Positions 1 to 5,559 are shown, counted from the first letter of the stretch. The stretch: 6,018 nucleotides of DNA from Prevotella sp. (GCA_017442765.1 JAFRZC010000051.1:1-6018); one strand, 5' to 3'. Made by a program: numbers and translations. Notes: generated from the letters alone by a model not told the origin.

Positions 1-492
1 AAGGGGATGACGGTCTTGCCGTCGAGGTTGATGTCCTTGAATAATGTAAACATCACCTGCGGGTAGATGTCGCGACCGAAGGGAGCAACGTCTGTTTTAA
101 CAGGTGCCCCACCACACAGGGCCGCCGATGAAGACGGTGTCGTACTGCTGGAGTGCAGGCGGCTCGCCTGCATATTCAGGCAGCTCGCCGCGGTTGGCTT
201 CCTCCTTGGCGAGGTTGATAAGCGGCGTGTAGGCCATGCCGTCGTACTTGTGGGTGACGATTTCGTACTGCGCCGCGCCGGTCAGTTCGCTGATGTAGTC
301 GGCCACAATCTTGGTGTTGCCGACCTCGATGTTGCCCACGCTGTAATTGTCGCCCGCGTGGGAGAAGAAAATGACGATTGATTTGCTCATTGCTTTACTT
401 TTTGAATGTTTGACTTCTTGTTTGCTTTGACCGTTGCAGCCCGTGGCCATCAGTAGCGCGAGGGCTGCCATGATTAATGACTTTGTTTTCAT
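1..492 (-). pseudogene. Flavodoxin-like lipoprotein, frame interrupted and 3' end outside the window
   Basis: Flavodoxins bind FMN and carry electrons. The ATG at 490-492 opens a lipoprotein signal peptide: MKTK, a hydrophobic stretch, then a lipobox ending ATGC with CNGQSKQ after it, so the protein is probably exported and lipidated. The flavodoxin fold follows from MSKSIVIFFSHAGDNYSVGN: the FMN phosphate loop (SHAGDNYSVG..EVGNT), then KIVADYI, and the second FMN-loop strand YDTVFIGGPVWWGT. Just after WWGT the frame hits a TAA (97-99). The family-like sequence resumes out of frame as YPQVMFTLFKDINLDGKTVIP and runs off the left edge. The distance between WWGT and YPQ is 37 bases (66-102), which is not a multiple of three. 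I read this as a broken gene, though a sequencing error is possible. The ATG at 388-390 could give a cytosolic form, but the clear signal peptide favours 492. It has its own promoter and is divergent from the next gene. Confidence 0.75.
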
Positions 493-520
493 ATATTTCC
501 GTGTTGTGTTCCTTATTCTT

Positions 521-598
521 TTCAAAATGCAAAAATACGGACTTTTCTCCACACGGCAGTTTCACAAACTACGGCAATTGTTTCACATTTTGCGGTTT
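521..598. repeat. Locus sharing both ends of the 147-bp dispersed repeat but not its core
   Basis: The left end (521-538) matches the left end of the repeat at 2096-2242 in 17 of 18 bases. The right end (581-598, TTTCACATTTTGCGGTTT) matches its right end in 16 of 18. Between them lie 42 unrelated bases instead of 109, with no CCCCGAAC/GTTCGGGG hairpin. It may be a core-less or decayed form of the element, or simply shared promoter sequence. That relationship is an inference. Confidence 0.4.
530..537 (-). promoter_or_regulatory. Bacteroidetes -7 box for the flavodoxin gene
   Basis: On the minus strand this reads TATTTTTG, an exact match to TAnnTTTG, followed by CATTTTGAAAAG. It implies a start of transcription near 523 and a leader of about 30 bases before the ATG at 492. 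I see no convincing -33 TTTG at the usual 19-21 bp spacing. Confidence 0.6.
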
Positions 599-622
599 CT
601 GATGCTGCCGTCCGAAAATAAA

Positions 623-654
623 TTTCGCCAATTGAAATAAAATGTGTACTTTCG
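623..654 (+). promoter_or_regulatory. Promoter for the DUF4160-like gene
   Basis: TACTTTCG at 647-654 is a one-base variant of the Bacteroidetes -7 box TAnnTTTG. TTTC at 623-626, 20 bp upstream, can serve as the -33 element. Transcription would start roughly 20 bases before the ATG at 679. It is divergent from the flavodoxin promoter. Confidence 0.55.
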
Positions 655-678
655 CAAATTGAAAATGAAACAACAATT

Positions 679-1053
679 ATGGGACAACTGGCCTTCTTGA
701 AGATGTTTATTTTTGTATCGATTCCCGTCGACATTCGCGATAACCGCCGCCATGTGCATGTATTCCACCAGTGGTGTGCCGTCGGCTCAGCCGACAACGG
801 ACGTCGCCAACATTCGGTGGCCAAGATATGGATTGAGAAGAACGGAAAACCCTGCGTGGAGATTGCAGAGTCAAAGCTCTCGCCGAAGGAGAACAAGATG
901 CTGGTGGATGCCATCACCGCCCATTGGGATTTCATCAACGACCAGATAACCCGCTGTTTCTACCCCGAAGGGGGAACTGAACACCGCAGCATAAAAAACG
1001 ATGAAGTGAAGAACGGAGAAAGAACCGTAAGCAAAAACATCGAACGTTTTTGA
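679..1053 (+). CDS. DUF4160-like small protein
   Basis: This 124-residue protein resembles the DUF4160 family of small bacterial proteins. Members are often paired with a DUF2442 protein and suspected to belong to toxin-antitoxin-like modules; their biochemical role is not settled. The recognisable parts are an N-terminal strand KMFIFVSIPVDIRDNRRHVHVF (residues 9-29) with the HVHVF core, a second strand AKIWIEKNGKPCVEI (48-62), and a C-terminal helix LSPKENKMLVDAITAHWDFI (67-86). DUF4160 proteins are usually about 80-100 residues, so the charged tail after YPEGG (residue 99) is extra. The ATG at 679 is chosen because a -7 box lies 24 bp upstream and the similarity begins soon after. There is no Shine-Dalgarno sequence, as is normal in this phylum. 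No DUF2442-like partner is adjacent. A terminator follows 9 bp after the stop, so it is transcribed alone. Confidence 0.7.
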   Translation: MGQLAFLKMFIFVSIPVDIRDNRRHVHVFHQWCAVGSADNGRRQHSVAKIWIEKNGKPCVEIAESKLSPKENKMLVDAITAHWDFINDQITRCFYPEGGTEHRSIKNDEVKNGERTVSKNIERF

Positions 1054-1062
1054 TAAGCCAGA

Positions 1063-1100
1063 AATCCGCCCCGCGCTTGCAGTGCGGGGCGGATTGTTTT
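1063..1100 (+). terminator. Rho-independent terminator after the DUF4160-like gene
   Basis: A perfect 12-bp stem, AATCCGCCCCGC (1063-1074) pairing with GCGGGGCGGATT (1084-1095), can extend by one wobble and one C-G pair to leave a five-base loop. GTTTT follows. The stop codon is at 1051-1053. It may also stop leftward transcripts from the aldo/keto reductase, but the T-run on that strand is weak. The rest of the gap to 1206 is AT-rich and holds only a weak 6-bp inverted repeat (1176-1192). Confidence 0.85.
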
Positions 1101-1206
1101 GGATGAAGAAATTTTCATGCTTGAACACGAATTGCCATATAATTATTCGTAAATTAGTGTAGTCGTGCAACGCATGAATTAATGGATAATTCGCGGTAAT
1201 TAACGT

Positions 1207-2052
1207 TTATCCGTAGGTCTCGATGAGGTATTTCACGAAGTTCATGTCGGCAAAGTTGACGGTGCCGGTGTCGTGCTGGTTGAGGGCGGCGATTTGCTGC
1301 ATCTCGGTGTCGGTCAGGGTGAAGTCGAAGATGTCAATATTCTGCTGCATACGCTCGCGGTGGGTGCTCTTGGGGATGGCCACGATGCCGCGCTGGGTGA
1401 GCCAACGGAGGGCCACCTGCGAGGCGGTTTTGCCGTGCTGTCGACCGAGATCGGTCAACAGTTGGCTCTTGATGATGCCGTCGACACCCTGGCCGCCCAG
1501 CGGCCCCCAGGCCATCATCGTGCAGCCGGTGTCCTTGAGCAGGGGCTCAATGGCGCGCTGCTGGATGAGGGCATTGCACTGCAGCTGGTTGACCATGGGC
1601 TTGATTCCCACGTAGTGGTGGAAGTCGAAGTAGCGCGCCTCCTGGAAGTTGCTCACGCCGATGGCGCGGAGCTTGCCGTCGCGGTAGGCCTCCTCCATGG
1701 CGCGCCAGGTGCCGAAGACATCGCCGTAGGCCTGGTGGATGAGCAGCAGGTCGATGTAGTCGGTCTTCAGCTTGCGCAGGCTCTCGTCGATACTGCGGGC
1801 GGCACGCTCCTCGCCGCTGTTGCTGATCCACACCTTGGTGACGAGGAAGATGTCCTCGCGCCGGATGCCGCTCTTTGTGATGGCCTCGCCGACGCCTTCC
1901 TCGTTGGCGTAGGCCTGCGCCGTGTCGATAAGGCGGTAGCCGACGCTCAGCGCATCGCTGACGCACCGCTCGCACTCGTCGGGCGACACCTGAAAAACAC
2001 CATAGCCCAACAGGGGCATTTCGATTCCGTTACTAAGTTTAATGTACTGCAT
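1207..2052 (-). CDS. Aldo/keto reductase
   Basis: A full-length 281-residue NADPH-dependent oxidoreductase of the AKR superfamily, closest in style to the 2,5-diketo-D-gluconate reductase type (AKR5-like). These enzymes reduce aldehydes and ketones to alcohols in the cytosol; the substrate cannot be told from sequence. The catalytic tetrad is present: D43 in RLIDTAQAY, Y48, K73 in VTKVW and H106 in LLLIH. Other family marks are GKLRAIGVSNF (126-136), KPMVNQLQCN (151-160), and the cofactor-binding segment VAIPKST (224-230) followed by R232/R234. The N-terminus (LSNGIEMPLLGYGVFQV) lines up with the family start, so the ATG at 2052 is secure. It has a leftward -7 box at 2107-2114 inside the dispersed repeat and is divergent from the Na/Pi symporter. 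No frameshift or missing key residue is visible. Confidence 0.95.
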   Translation of the reverse strand: MQYIKLSNGIEMPLLGYGVFQVSPDECERCVSDALSVGYRLIDTAQAYANEEGVGEAITKSGIRREDIFLVTKVWISNSGEERAARSIDESLRKLKTDYIDLLLIHQAYGDVFGTWRAMEEAYRDGKLRAIGVSNFQEARYFDFHHYVGIKPMVNQLQCNALIQQRAIEPLLKDTGCTMMAWGPLGGQGVDGIIKSQLLTDLGRQHGKTASQVALRWLTQRGIVAIPKSTHRERMQQNIDIFDFTLTDTEMQQIAALNQHDTGTVNFADMNFVKYLIETYG

Positions 2053-2095
2053 ATTGCTCTATGTTTTAGTGATTTATAAATTGTACAACCATTCA

Positions 2096-2242
2096 TTTTC
2101 AAAATGCAAAATTACAACAAAAACCCCGAACCATTGTTATTACATGACGTTGTTTTGGCTCGGCATAGTGAGCAAGTTCACTCTGCTCTCGCCTTGCGCA
2201 ACGTTATACATAGTTCGGGGATAATTTCACAAATTGCGGTTT
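2096..2242. repeat. Dispersed 147-bp intergenic repeat, copy A
   Basis: This block recurs at 5594-5741 with about 95% identity by eye: a handful of substitutions and one extra A. The core (2124-2220, 97 bp) is bounded by inverted ends CCCCGAAC and GTTCGGGG. Inside, ACGTTG pairs with CAACGT, GGC with GCC, and AGTGA with TCACT at the tip, so the core can fold into a long imperfect hairpin. The left flank carries a leftward TAATTTTG promoter box and the right flank ends in TTGCGGTTT. It contains no ORF worth calling. It looks like a MITE- or REP-like non-coding element; no target-site duplication is evident and I cannot name a family. Confidence 0.85.
2107..2114 (-). promoter_or_regulatory. -7 box for the aldo/keto reductase, inside the dispersed repeat
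   Basis: The minus strand reads TAATTTTG, an exact TAnnTTTG match, followed by CATTTTGAAAAT. Transcription would start near 2100, giving an AT-rich leader of about 48 bases. The box lies within the left end of the 147-bp repeat, so the repeat appears to supply this gene's promoter. Confidence 0.6.
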
Positions 2243-2280
2243 ATGTGAGAAGGTACCCCAAAAGTATGTGACATTCGAAA

Positions 2281-2319
2281 CTTAACAAAAACTTAACCAT
2301 TTCGTAACCGTTTCGTAAC
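2281..2319 (+). promoter_or_regulatory. Candidate Pho box: four direct repeats at 11-bp spacing
   Basis: CTTAAC occurs at 2281-2286 and 2292-2297, and CGTAAC at 2303-2308 and 2314-2319. The start-to-start distance is exactly 11 bp each time, with 5-bp, mostly A/T spacers. The array ends 10 bp before the -7 box of the Na/Pi symporter and takes the place of a -33 element. PhoB/PhoP-type response regulators are known to bind direct repeats of this period: CTGTCAT-type in E. coli, TTAACA-like in Bacillus, CTTAACCT-like in cyanobacteria. Phosphate-starvation activation of the downstream gene is an inference from that architecture and the gene's function. Confidence 0.6.
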
Positions 2320-2329
2320 AATTATGTTC

Positions 2330-2337
2330 TACTTTTG
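2330..2337 (+). promoter_or_regulatory. -7 box for the Na/Pi symporter
   Basis: TACTTTTG is an exact match to TAnnTTTG. It lies 26 bp before the ATG at 2364, so the leader is short. There is no TTTG at the -33 spacing; the 11-bp repeat array occupies that position, as expected of an activator-dependent promoter. Confidence 0.65.
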
Positions 2338-2363
2338 TCCCCGAAAACCAATACTATTATTCT

Positions 2364-3482
2364 ATGGAAGCAAATGACATCTTATTGATTATTATCGGGT
2401 TCGCCGGTGCGCTGGCGGTGTTTCTCTATGCGATGAAACTGATGAGTGAGGGGCTGCAGAAGGTGGCGGGCAGCCGTCTGAGGGCAGCGTTGGCGCGGTT
2501 CACCGACAATCCCGTCAAGGGCATCGCCACCGGCATCGGGGTCACCGCCGCCATCCAGTCGTCGTCGGCCACCACGGTGATGGTGGTCAGCTTTGTCAAC
2601 GCTGGCCTGCTGTCGCTCGCGGGGGCTGTGGCCGTCATCATGGGTGCCAACATCGGCACCACCGTCACGGCGTGGATTATCACACTGCTCGGCCTCGGCG
2701 GCGACGACGGGCTGTTCAGCCTGCCGCTGACCATCGCGGCGGTGAGTTTCTACTTCCTCGTCTCGAAAAAGGACCGTATGAGGAACATCGGCCAGACCGT
2801 CATGGGTCTTGCCCTCCTGTTGGTCGGAATGGAACTGCTGCAGGCGGCCATGCCCGACCTGGGGCAATATCCCGCGCTGCTGCGGGGCATCGCCTCGCTG
2901 AGCGGCTACGGATTCTGGTCGGTGCTGATATTCGTGGGCATCGGCACGCTGCTCACCTGCCTGGTGCAGGCGTCGGCGGCGATGATGGCCATCACGCTGG
3001 TGATGTGCTACAACGGTTGGATAGGCCTCGACATGGCGGTGGCGCTGGTTATGGGGCAGAACATCGGCACCACCATCACCGCCAACCTGGCCGCCACAGT
3101 GGCCAACACCGCAGGCAAGCAGGCGGCGCGGGCACACCTGCTCTTCAATGTGGTGGGGGTACTCATCACCCTTGTTCTCTTCACTCCAATGCTGCATCTG
3201 ATAGCCGAAGTCACCCATGCCGTCAGCGGTGCCTCGCCCCACACATCGGCAGCGGTGATACCCTTGGCCATCTCCTTTTTCCACACGCTCTTCAACGTGG
3301 GCAACACCTTGCTGCTCGCCTTCTTCATTCCGCAGATAATCTGGCTTGTGAACCGAATGGTCGTCGAGGGTCGCCCCAGCCGGATGGCCCTGCTGATGCA
3401 GAGAGTGAAAGAATGTGTCTACTGCGTGGGCAACACCTGCTCCCGCGGCCTGCTCTGGGTGTACGGGATGAACAGGATGTGA
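2364..3482 (+). CDS. Na/Pi cotransporter family protein, short form without a PhoU-like domain
   Basis: This 372-residue inner-membrane protein belongs to the Na/Pi cotransporter (SLC34/NptA-like) family, which imports phosphate with sodium. The two inverted family repeats are clear. Repeat 1 has TAAIQSSSATTVMVVSFVNAG (61-81) and GANIGTTVTAW (94-104). Repeat 2 has CLVQASAAMMAITLVMC (199-215) and GQNIGTTITANLAA (231-244), then RAHLLFNVVGV. Hydrophobic segments fill most of 5-330. Two features are unusual. The second QSSS motif reads QASAA, with two serines changed to alanine. The protein also ends soon after the last membrane segment with a Cys-containing tail (ECVYCVGNTC, 350-359), whereas many Bacteroidetes homologues are roughly 550-600 residues with a C-terminal PhoU-like domain. 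No remnant of such a domain is seen downstream in any frame. The ATG at 2364 follows a good -7 box, and a Pho-box-like array lies just upstream. Confidence 0.9.
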   Translation: MEANDILLIIIGFAGALAVFLYAMKLMSEGLQKVAGSRLRAALARFTDNPVKGIATGIGVTAAIQSSSATTVMVVSFVNAGLLSLAGAVAVIMGANIGTTVTAWIITLLGLGGDDGLFSLPLTIAAVSFYFLVSKKDRMRNIGQTVMGLALLLVGMELLQAAMPDLGQYPALLRGIASLSGYGFWSVLIFVGIGTLLTCLVQASAAMMAITLVMCYNGWIGLDMAVALVMGQNIGTTITANLAATVANTAGKQAARAHLLFNVVGVLITLVLFTPMLHLIAEVTHAVSGASPHTSAAVIPLAISFFHTLFNVGNTLLLAFFIPQIIWLVNRMVVEGRPSRMALLMQRVKECVYCVGNTCSRGLLWVYGMNRM

Positions 3483-3490
3483 TTATTGTT

Positions 3491-3682
3491 TCATTTCTGC
3501 AATTCTTCCATTATCTCTTCTTCGGTGAGTTGCGGCTGCTGCGGACGGCTGGCGATGAAGCGGTCGAGCAGTTGCTCACGGGTTTCCGACTGCCACCCGA
3601 ACTTGCGGATGAGCTCTTTGAGCAACACCCAGTCGGACACCGGCACGTTGAGATACACGCCTTGCAAGGCCGGGTTGTTCAT
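3491..3682 (-). CDS. Orphan antitoxin-like small protein
   Basis: A 63-residue protein, MNNPALQGVYLNVPVSDW..., that resembles small Bacteroidales proteins annotated as antitoxin components. Those typically read LNVP..D...LKEL.KK.GW, then a K/R-rich helix, ASRP, an acidic LTEEEIM helix and a short VRY-type tail. Here the parts are LNVPVSDWVLLKELIRKFGW (11-30), TREQLLDRFIASRP (34-47) and LTEEEIMEELQK (52-63); the final VRY-like tail is missing. The ATG at 3680-3682 is preferred over an upstream TTG at 3725-3727 because the similarity begins there. No toxin gene follows: the stop is 8 bp from the end of the opposing Na/Pi gene. The MFS gene lies 144 bp upstream on the same strand and might read through. 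I saw no clear promoter of its own. Function is inferred from resemblance only. Confidence 0.6.
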   Translation of the reverse strand: MNNPALQGVYLNVPVSDWVLLKELIRKFGWQSETREQLLDRFIASRPQQPQLTEEEIMEELQK

Positions 3683-3826
3683 GCTGTTGATTGTTGCGGT
3701 TTGTATTGTTTTTAGATTTTTACACAACCGTTAACGTAGAGATTCCATTTTTATTGCCCACTGCGGCGCATCTTTCTTTCACTCCAGGAAGGGGAAGTGG
3801 CTGGGTATTATGGATCGGTGAACAAT

Positions 3827-4975
3827 TTAGGCTGGCGGCAGGGCATGGTGGCGGCGGGTGAGGAAGACTTGAGCGAGGAAGAGGACAGCGAGGCACATGG
3901 CCACAAGGTAGGGCGCATTAGTGCCGCCGATGGTGCGGGAGAGCGGCGAGACGATGAGGGGCGAGAGGAACTGGCCGAGGTAGAGGGCCGCCGAGATGAG
4001 GGGCATCACGGTCACCGCCGCCTCTTTGCCACCTTTGATGCTGGCGATGGTGTTGACGTAAGGAACTCCGGCACCGTTGGCCAGACCGATAAACGCAGAG
4101 CCAATTATCATGCCCGCCAATCCGGGCACGAAGGCCAGCACAGCATAGCCACCGAGGAAGAAGAGCGGCGCGGCGTACTTCATCTGTCGCCGCAGGCCCA
4201 GCATCAGCCAGCCGAACATCAAGCCCACGACGAAGGCCACCACGTCGAGTCCCACCATGATGAGGGTGGTAGTCAGCATAGGAACGCCTTGTGCACGTGC
4301 CGTCAGCGCGAAGTTGGTAGGATAGACAAAGAAGAGCAGCATGATGAACAGCATGGCGGTGACGGACGGATGAAAACGGACCAGTGTCTTCAGTTCCAGA
4401 CGGCTCCCTTTTGAGGCGAGCCGCTCGTTCGGTAGTTTCGCTGCAACGAGTATTATTGCCAGTAATCCAGCCAGATAGACAAGGAAAGCATAACGCCACT
4501 CCACGGCGGCGAGGATACCAGCCAGCAGGGTTGCCACCACGCCGCCCATCTGGTTCATCGCCGCCGAGAGACCCATCAGGCGACTCTGCTCCTCGGGAGG
4601 AAAATAGAAGGAGAGCAATCCTGTCGAGAGCGGCATCACCATGCCCACGCTCACGCCCAGCAACGCCCTCAGCACCAGGAGCAACGCGATGTCGTTCACA
4701 AAGAATGCCCCCGCTCCGGCGACCACATAGAGCGTCAGCCCCGCGAGGGCCAAGGTGCGTGTCCGCATCAGTCGGCAGAGCGGCCGGAAAGCGAAGGTGG
4801 TGAGGATGATGAACAATGCCGGAAGGCTGACGATGAGTTGCACCGTCATCGGGCTGCACGAGGAGAAATGTTCTTTGATGGCACCGAGTGCCGGAGCCAT
4901 CGCGGCGCCCGCCATCACGGTGAGCAGGCTGATGGAAAGGATTGCGGAGGTCACTCCACGCATGTTTTTTCTCAT
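3827..4975 (-). CDS. Major facilitator superfamily transporter, exporter-like
   Basis: A 382-residue inner-membrane transporter with about twelve hydrophobic segments, the usual MFS size. TM1 is SAILSISLLTVMAGAAMAPAL (10-30), followed by the family-typical GAIKEHF. A motif-A-like loop FRPLCRLMRTRTLALAG (63-79) joins TM2 and TM3. TM4 has RALLGVSVGMVMPLSTGLL (103-121) with the conserved R103. The TM5 region GGVVATLLAGILAAVEWRYAFLVY (144-167) has the WR-F pattern common in drug:H+ antiporters. A cytoplasmic loop around 181-203 separates the halves, and the C-terminal half includes GLANGAGVPYVNTIASI (297-313). Multidrug or siderophore-type export is the likeliest role, but the substrate is unknown. 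The start at 4975 (MRKN) is the longest sensible choice; MRGV at 4963 is an alternative. A leftward -7 box lies at 5080-5087, leaving a leader of about 100 bases. The gene looks intact. Confidence 0.88.
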   Translation of the reverse strand: MRKNMRGVTSAILSISLLTVMAGAAMAPALGAIKEHFSSCSPMTVQLIVSLPALFIILTTFAFRPLCRLMRTRTLALAGLTLYVVAGAGAFFVNDIALLLVLRALLGVSVGMVMPLSTGLLSFYFPPEEQSRLMGLSAAMNQMGGVVATLLAGILAAVEWRYAFLVYLAGLLAIILVAAKLPNERLASKGSRLELKTLVRFHPSVTAMLFIMLLFFVYPTNFALTARAQGVPMLTTTLIMVGLDVVAFVVGLMFGWLMLGLRRQMKYAAPLFFLGGYAVLAFVPGLAGMIIGSAFIGLANGAGVPYVNTIASIKGGKEAAVTVMPLISAALYLGQFLSPLIVSPLSRTIGGTNAPYLVAMCLAVLFLAQVFLTRRHHALPPA

Positions 4976-5079
4976 TGCGAGATACAGTTTTTGTTAAACA
5001 ATCATTCATGGAGTTGTCCGCTCTACCAAGCGGAAAAACAGGTGGTTGTATCAGTGTTGCAGACCTGCGTTTTCAAGTG

Positions 5080-5087
5080 CAAAAGTA
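5080..5087 (-). promoter_or_regulatory. -7 box for the MFS transporter
   Basis: The minus strand reads TACTTTTG, then CACTTGAAAACG. A TTTC about 21 bp upstream could be the -33 element. Transcription would start near 5073, giving a leader of about 100 bases. The leader contains a small CCGCT/AGCGG hairpin (5018-5033) of unknown meaning. Confidence 0.6.
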
Positions 5088-5095
5088 CGAAAATA

Positions 5096-5127
5096 TTTTT
5101 TCTAATCCGAAAAAAATGCTATTTTTG
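5096..5127 (+). promoter_or_regulatory. Promoter for the coiled-coil protein gene
   Basis: TATTTTTG at 5120-5127 matches TAnnTTTG exactly. A T-run at 5096-5101 sits at about -33 spacing but is not a clean TTTG. The box faces away from the MFS promoter, and the two -7 boxes are only 32 bp apart, so the promoters share their upstream region. The leader before the ATG at 5232 is about 95 bases. Confidence 0.55.
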
Positions 5128-5193
5128 CATTGAGTATCAGTATATAACATATATCGCGGCAAAAATCTCATTTTCAAAAACAAAGAAACTCAG

Positions 5194-5205
5194 GGGCGCA
5201 AGCCC
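5194..5205 (+). other. GNRA-tetraloop hairpin in the leader of the coiled-coil gene
   Basis: GGGC, GCAA, GCCC forms a short stem closed by a GNRA tetraloop in an otherwise A/T-rich leader, 26 bases before the ATG. It could stabilise the transcript or modulate translation. It is too short to be called a riboswitch, and a role is only a guess. Confidence 0.3.
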
Positions 5206-5231
5206 ATTATTCATCAAAAAAATATAGTATT

Positions 5232-5543
5232 ATGTCAGTAACAGTCATGACAGAAATCGACAAGGCCGACGTTCTTGTGGCAGGCCTTCGTAAGCACCTC
5301 GGCGAGGTGAAGGAACTCGGCATCACCACCGATGCCCTCAACAAACTGGAAGAGGCGAGCAAAGCCTTGAAACAGAAGGACGAGGAGGTGGATGCCCTGC
5401 GCCGTCAGGCCACCCTCAAAGGGCACGAGAACCGCGACCTGCTGGCCGACCTGAAAGCCCAGATGCTTGTGATGCGCAAAGCCGTCAAGAGTCGCTACCC
5501 ACAGCACACGTGGATCAACTACGGTGTGCAAGACAAGCGTTGA
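5232..5543 (+). CDS. Conserved Bacteroidales-type coiled-coil protein, function unknown
   Basis: A 103-residue soluble, highly charged protein without signal peptide or membrane segment. Residues 11-85 are almost wholly helix-forming with heptad-like leucines (LVAGLRKHLGEVKEL, LNKLEEASKALKQKDEEVDALRRQ, LLADLKAQMLVMRKAV), which suggests a coiled coil or helical bundle. The C-terminus SRYPQHTWINYGVQDKR resembles the end of small hypothetical proteins in Bacteroidales (YPQ..W..YGVQDKR pattern). I know of no assigned function. The ATG at 5232 is chosen over the in-frame ATG at 5247 because it gives the longer protein after an A-rich leader; no Shine-Dalgarno sequence helps decide. It is single-gene, with its own promoter and terminator. 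Structural or nucleoid-associated roles are conceivable but unsupported. Confidence 0.8.
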   Translation: MSVTVMTEIDKADVLVAGLRKHLGEVKELGITTDALNKLEEASKALKQKDEEVDALRRQATLKGHENRDLLADLKAQMLVMRKAVKSRYPQHTWINYGVQDKR

Positions 5544-5559
5544 GTACATCACATGAAAG

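Noticed and set aside
91..112. Programmed ribosomal frameshift in the flavodoxin
   Set aside because: A +1 shift would be needed at ACC TGT TAA, which is not a known slippery site. The 37-bp surplus fits an indel or sequencing error better.
1103..1162. A 19-codon ORF in the gap after the DUF4160 terminator
   Set aside because: It lies just after a strong terminator, has no promoter, and its AT-rich codon use is unlike that of the genes here.
1176..1192. GAATTA/TAATTC inverted repeat as a terminator of the aldo/keto reductase
   Set aside because: The stem is only 6 bp, all A/T but for one pair, and has no T-run after it on the minus strand.
2672..3715. Long plus-strand open frame overlapping the Na/Pi gene
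   Set aside because: Its composition is that of a shadow frame, and it overlaps a well-supported symporter almost entirely.
3683..3727. Upstream TTG start for the antitoxin-like gene
   Set aside because: It adds 15 residues (MCKNLKTIQTATINS) outside the family-like region, while a good ATG exists at 3680-3682.
3918..5009. Long minus-strand open frame overlapping the MFS gene
   Set aside because: It is an Arg/His/Gly-rich shadow of the GC-rich MFS gene in another frame. The MFS frame has clear membrane segments.
5018..5033. tRNA-like D-arm on the minus strand (TTGGTAGAGCGG)
   Set aside because: Only about a dozen bases match. There is no acceptor stem, anticodon arm or T-arm at the right spacing.
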